Positions 61,014 to 64,000 of a DNA stretch of 64,000 nucleotides are shown in pieces; position 1 is the stretch's first letter; each line of letters opens with the position of its first letter. Location of the stretch: the NCBI GenBank assembly GCA_036403815.1, contig DASWQH010000036.1:372001-436000 (forward strand), written 5' to 3'. The notes below the pieces were generated by a model. The model worked only from the letters and a program-made list of their open reading frames with translations. It was not told the DNA's origin and ran no database searches. The stretch comes from JACVRN01 sp036403815 (GTDB taxonomy: Bacteria > Acidobacteriota > Blastocatellia > Pyrinomonadales > Pyrinomonadaceae). A program made the position numbers and the translations under genes.

Positions 61014-61994
61014 ATGCCAAGTAAGGTTACAAAAGCTCGCAAGCCAAGAGCCATAACCCCCGACACGCATCACGTCCGCTGGTTTCTTGCAGGTGTAACG
61101 GTTGGTTTGGGTTGGACGCTGGTCGCCTGTGGATTGGCCTTCTTACAGGGTGATGATGTCAGATCATTTCTGCGGGAATGGACGAATTTACAAGGGCCTT
61201 TCCTAATTGCGCTCGGCACTTGGTTGCTTCTCATGATTCGATCAAGAAGTTTTACAGCACGAGTGTCAAGACTGACTGCTGATGGGTCCGTTAATCCCGG
61301 CATATTCAAGAACCGGATCGTACGATTTCTTATAGTTGGCTTTGTCACTGTTCTTGGCTTTATCAGTGTCGCTAGCATGGGATTCAACGGGCACGGAGTT
61401 GTGCTTGTCTTTATGTGGATCACCTGCATTTGCATTGACTTTGCCTCTGGGCTGGTAACTCTCCACTCTCTCGAACTCCTCGCAGTCATACATAATCTCC
61501 AGCAGCAAGAGATCAAAGTATCTCGCTACGCTCCCGCTCGCACGCCTGAGCTTAGAAGCCTCGTATCATACTTCAGCTCATTCACACTGCTCATGACGGT
61601 CGGGTACGCTTTTGCACTCTTGGGAACTCTCAAAGGCCATTGGACAGGATCCCAAGATTACATCCAAGCTGTGCGCCTGTTCTGGCCGCTTATTTATGTT
61701 CCGACATGCTGCGTGGTTCTGATTTATCCACATATCGTAGTCCACAAGCTTATTCAGCGGGAAAAGGAACGCACACTTTCCTCGTGTCAACAGGACATGG
61801 ACAAGCTGCTATCTAAGTATGGCAACTTAAAAACCGAGGAGGTCGAGCGAACAAACACGCTGGCTCAGCTCTTCGATCGAGTGACCGCAACACCTGATTA
61901 TGTAATCGATTTCGGAATCGCAGTGCGAACAATCTTGCCACTAGCATTCAATCTCGTCACATTATTCGTGAAGTCTTTTATGGGTCAGAGTTGA
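61014..61994 (+). CDS. Hypothetical multi-pass membrane protein
   Basis: 326 residues. Basic N-terminus, then about six hydrophobic helices (FLAGVTVGLGWTLVACGLAF, FLIALGTWLLLMI, FLIVGFVTVLGFISVASMG, VVLVFMWITCICIDFASG, FTLLMTVGYAFALLGTL, LFWPLIYVPTCCVVLIYP), and a soluble helical end (about 250-300). No known family. It converges on the flavoprotein gene and overlaps its 3' end by 33 nt. It shares an operator-like palindrome with that gene, so they may be co-regulated. Confidence 0.75.
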   Translation: MPSKVTKARKPRAITPDTHHVRWFLAGVTVGLGWTLVACGLAFLQGDDVRSFLREWTNLQGPFLIALGTWLLLMIRSRSFTARVSRLTADGSVNPGIFKNRIVRFLIVGFVTVLGFISVASMGFNGHGVVLVFMWITCICIDFASGLVTLHSLELLAVIHNLQQQEIKVSRYAPARTPELRSLVSYFSSFTLLMTVGYAFALLGTLKGHWTGSQDYIQAVRLFWPLIYVPTCCVVLIYPHIVVHKLIQREKERTLSSCQQDMDKLLSKYGNLKTEEVERTNTLAQLFDRVTATPDYVIDFGIAVRTILPLAFNLVTLFVKSFMGQS

Positions 61995-63143
61995 GTTGAG
62001 GTCCGTTGGACGGGCCATATACAAAGGAATTTTGATAATTGTCTTCAGCATCTGCATCCAGGTGAGTTCGTTAGAGCAGAAGTCATAGACCGTTTTTGAA
62101 GGAAGTTTACTCATAAGGCGAACCAGCCTGTCAAAGGCTTCCACGTTGCCGTCCAGAAGGATCCGTATCAACGGCAGTTGGAGACGATCCTGCGTACGCT
62201 TCAAAAGAGGATATCGATAACTTGGCCGCTTTAATATCCCGCTTCCACCGCGTAGGACTCGTGACACATGGGAGCATACTTCCTGGCAGTATTCTAAGAC
62301 CTCATTGAACGCTGAGCCCAACAGTGGCGGCTGAACCAACCCGGCCTCACCTACTGGAATTATACCGGCAAGGTGCTGTCTTCGAGTGCTCCCAATCGGA
62401 ATAGCCCCCATCTTCGGCACTACGACCTCCGTCTTATCCGAAGTGCTGAAGAAGCTATTATGAAGGCAGTGAGTTTTAAAGGCAGTTTCCATACTGTGAG
62501 GCGGTATTAACTGCTTTGAATATAAAAACACGCAGCAGTATGCTGAGTCATCGCTACAGGGATAAACTTCAAGGATCGGCGGAGGATTTCCTAAGTGTTC
62601 CACGTAGGCTAATATCATACTCTTGGTATTCAACGTGATATTGCGGAGCAGCGCACCATAGACTGTAAAGAAGCCGTATAACTTGTGCAGGCGGAAAGTA
62701 GCTGCGATGGGCGATAGTCCGCCGGATGCATCAACGATCAGGCGGGTTACATAGGAGTTTGAAGTTGTCCGAACATGTAAATGCGTATTAGTCCAACTTA
62801 GATTCAACAGCGAGCATTGTTCGGTGAGTTGAACGCCTCGATTCCGACATCGATCAACAAGGTGACTCATGAGCAGTTGGTCGTCCACAATCACCAAGTC
62901 TCCAGAAGTCTCCAAGTACCCACCGAGATAAGTACCGACGACCATAGATGAGGGTCTATACAGGACACAGTCTCCAAGACCATGCTTTTCCAGCCGTCGC
63001 ACCGAGGTTGCCCAATACTTAGTTGTCTCTCCCAAGACACCGCGCTCTATGAGAGCTACCCGATGTCGCTCGGCAAGATATGCAGCAGTTAAAAGACCTG
63101 CTGGGCCACCGCCGACAACTAGAATCTCTACTTCTTCCTTCAC
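61962..63143 (-). CDS. FAD-dependent oxidoreductase, lycopene-cyclase/geranylgeranyl-reductase-like
   Basis: 393 residues from GTG 63143. Rossmann FAD motif at the N-terminus (ILVVGGGPAGLLTAAYLAERHRVALIERG), a DASGG motif after the second strand block, and a later flavin region (PVGEAGLVQPPLLGSAFNEVLEYC). The layout fits the lycopene cyclase/squalene epoxidase/geranylgeranyl reductase group. The divergent gene next to it is a squalene/phytoene synthase, supporting a terpenoid or carotenoid role. C-terminus is hydrophobic, perhaps membrane-associated. Exact reaction unknown. SD weak. Confidence 0.65.
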   Translation of the reverse strand: MKEEVEILVVGGGPAGLLTAAYLAERHRVALIERGVLGETTKYWATSVRRLEKHGLGDCVLYRPSSMVVGTYLGGYLETSGDLVIVDDQLLMSHLVDRCRNRGVQLTEQCSLLNLSWTNTHLHVRTTSNSYVTRLIVDASGGLSPIAATFRLHKLYGFFTVYGALLRNITLNTKSMILAYVEHLGNPPPILEVYPCSDDSAYCCVFLYSKQLIPPHSMETAFKTHCLHNSFFSTSDKTEVVVPKMGAIPIGSTRRQHLAGIIPVGEAGLVQPPLLGSAFNEVLEYCQEVCSHVSRVLRGGSGILKRPSYRYPLLKRTQDRLQLPLIRILLDGNVEAFDRLVRLMSKLPSKTVYDFCSNELTWMQMLKTIIKIPLYMARPTDLNSTLTHKRLHE

Positions 63144-63178
63144 TTAGATACCAAAGCAGCGGAGCACATTGGCAATTG

Positions 63179-63193
63179 ATAATTCCTAATTAT
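63179..63193. promoter_or_regulatory. 15-bp operator-like palindrome, copy 2
   Basis: ATAATTCCTAATTAT, 35 nt before the GTG at 63143 and 99 nt before the ATG at 63293. Exact reverse complement of the site at 60967-60981. Confidence 0.5.
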
Positions 63194-63292
63194 CAATATA
63201 ATCCCAGATGCCGACACCCCTAACGAGTTTGGGCGTTCTAGCCTCTAACTCGAGACAGAGATTCCACTGCGGCCTGGGCCTCATAACGATCT

Positions 63293-64000
63293 ATGCGCCT
63301 TTACAAAACGCCAGCAGAGCATAGCCGGTTATCACCTCGGGCTGATCCGATAGACGTATTGAAAGAAACAAGCCGCACTTTTTACTTTTCGATCATTGAC
63401 CTGCCTCAGGGGCTCCGTGAGGCAGTCATATCCGCATACTTATCGCTACGTGCGATTGATGAGATCGAGGATCATCCGCGACTAAATAAGCTGACGAAAA
63501 CAAGGCTATTGCATGACATCAGTTTTAACTGTCAGTGCTTCGACACTGGCGGGGCTGATCGGTTGTTCTCAGCACTGGGGCCATGCCGAGAGTATCTCCC
63601 TGAGGTGACAAATCGTCTCGGCGAGTGGCTCGCCCTGGCTCCCGAGACTATTGCTCCTCGTATCTGGGACGCGAGCTCCGTGATGGCGCAACGCATGACC
63701 TACTGGGTCGGAAATGATTGGCAGATCCATACTGAAGCCGATCTGGACTGCTACACCTTTAGCGTGGCCGGCACCGTCGGTCTGCTGCTCTCTGATCTGT
63801 GGGCTTGGTACGACGGCACGCCGACTCATAGAGGGCGTGCGATCGGATTCGGTCGCGGGCTACAGGCCGTAAATATCCTGCGGAATCGTGCCGAGGACTT
63901 GGCTCGTGGCGTGAATTTCTTCCCAAACGGTTGGAATGAGGATGACTTGCGGTGCTATGCCGAGCGTAATCTCACCCTAGCAGAAGCGTATGTCGAAACG
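63293..64000 (+). CDS. Squalene/phytoene synthase family protein (3' end outside window)
   Basis: 236 codons to the window end with no stop. After the N-terminus (MRLYKTPAEHSRLS), ETSRTFYFSIIDLP and YLSLRAIDEIEDH carry the first Asp-rich diphosphate-binding motif (DEIED). Later YTFSVAGTVGLLLSDLW and the second motif region (NILRNRAEDLARGVNFFP) follow in the family order. It should condense two isoprenyl diphosphates (farnesyl or geranylgeranyl) head to head. Divergent from the flavoprotein; both may belong to a carotenoid or hopanoid-like pathway continuing to the right. Confidence 0.85.
   Translation, partial: MRLYKTPAEHSRLSPRADPIDVLKETSRTFYFSIIDLPQGLREAVISAYLSLRAIDEIEDHPRLNKLTKTRLLHDISFNCQCFDTGGADRLFSALGPCREYLPEVTNRLGEWLALAPETIAPRIWDASSVMAQRMTYWVGNDWQIHTEADLDCYTFSVAGTVGLLLSDLWAWYDGTPTHRGRAIGFGRGLQAVNILRNRAEDLARGVNFFPNGWNEDDLRCYAERNLTLAEAYVET

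Noticed and set aside
1..64000. tRNA or rRNA genes
   Set aside because: No cloverleaf with a T-loop consensus or rRNA-like conserved block was seen on either strand by eye.

Overview
The window looks like a chromosomal segment of an Acidobacteriota bacterium, most likely class Blastocatellia (subdivision 4). This is an inference from gene content, with no marker gene to confirm it: tandem DUF4097 proteins, a large DUF5916/CBM9-like outer-membrane protein, paired M16 peptidases, many short SD-led genes at moderate-to-high GC, and long intergenic hairpins of a kind familiar from that group. No rRNA, tRNA or CRISPR array was seen.

Region 1 (about 1-31.8 kb) reads as backbone. It holds three DUF4097 cell-surface proteins and a DUF5916 protein, then a purine-catabolism island. 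Xanthine dehydrogenase (three subunits, 17.5-21.1 kb) makes urate. PuuD, UraH and UraD (9.4-11.1 kb) carry urate to allantoin, and AllB and allantoicase (11.1-13.5 kb) carry allantoin to ureidoglycolate and urea. A DUF6986 aldolase/citrate-lyase-like gene lies next door (7.4 kb). A 3.7 kb TIR-KAP NTPase gene, a likely phage-defence gene, sits between the xanthine dehydrogenase genes and allB. Then come an M16 peptidase pair, NAD salvage (pncB, pncA), an ECF sigma factor followed by two tandem paralogues, a hicB with a broken hicA, and an orphan histidine kinase. Long palindromic hairpins recur through regions 1 and 2. One of them lies inside the coding sequence of an M16 protein and lengthens the stretch ahead of its signal peptide.

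Region 2 (about 31.9-47.3 kb) is accessory. It opens with attC-like sites and three gene cassettes (NucS-like nuclease, nucleotidyltransferase, RHH/MazF toxin-antitoxin) without a recognisable integron integrase, i.e. a CALIN. Next is a minus-strand trio encoding a membrane patatin-like phospholipase, a subtilisin-like protease and a metallo-beta-lactamase-fold protein. Then comes a plus-strand operon of an 8-TM histidine kinase, a response regulator, a caspase/CHAT-like protease and a calcineurin-like phosphoesterase. These two modules are the best candidates in the window for undescribed conflict or cell-death systems.

Region 3 (about 48-60.6 kb) is a mobile island: an IS4-family element with 20-bp inverted repeats and a frameshifted transposase, two tyrosine recombinases, a UDG-like protein, a DNA methyltransferase-HerA-NurA operon, an XRE regulator with a palindromic operator, and several unknown genes. 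Region 4 (61-64 kb) carries a membrane protein and a lycopene-cyclase-like flavoprotein that converge on each other, plus the start of a squalene/phytoene synthase cut by the window end. Identical 15-bp operator-like palindromes sit 32-35 bp upstream of the first two start codons.
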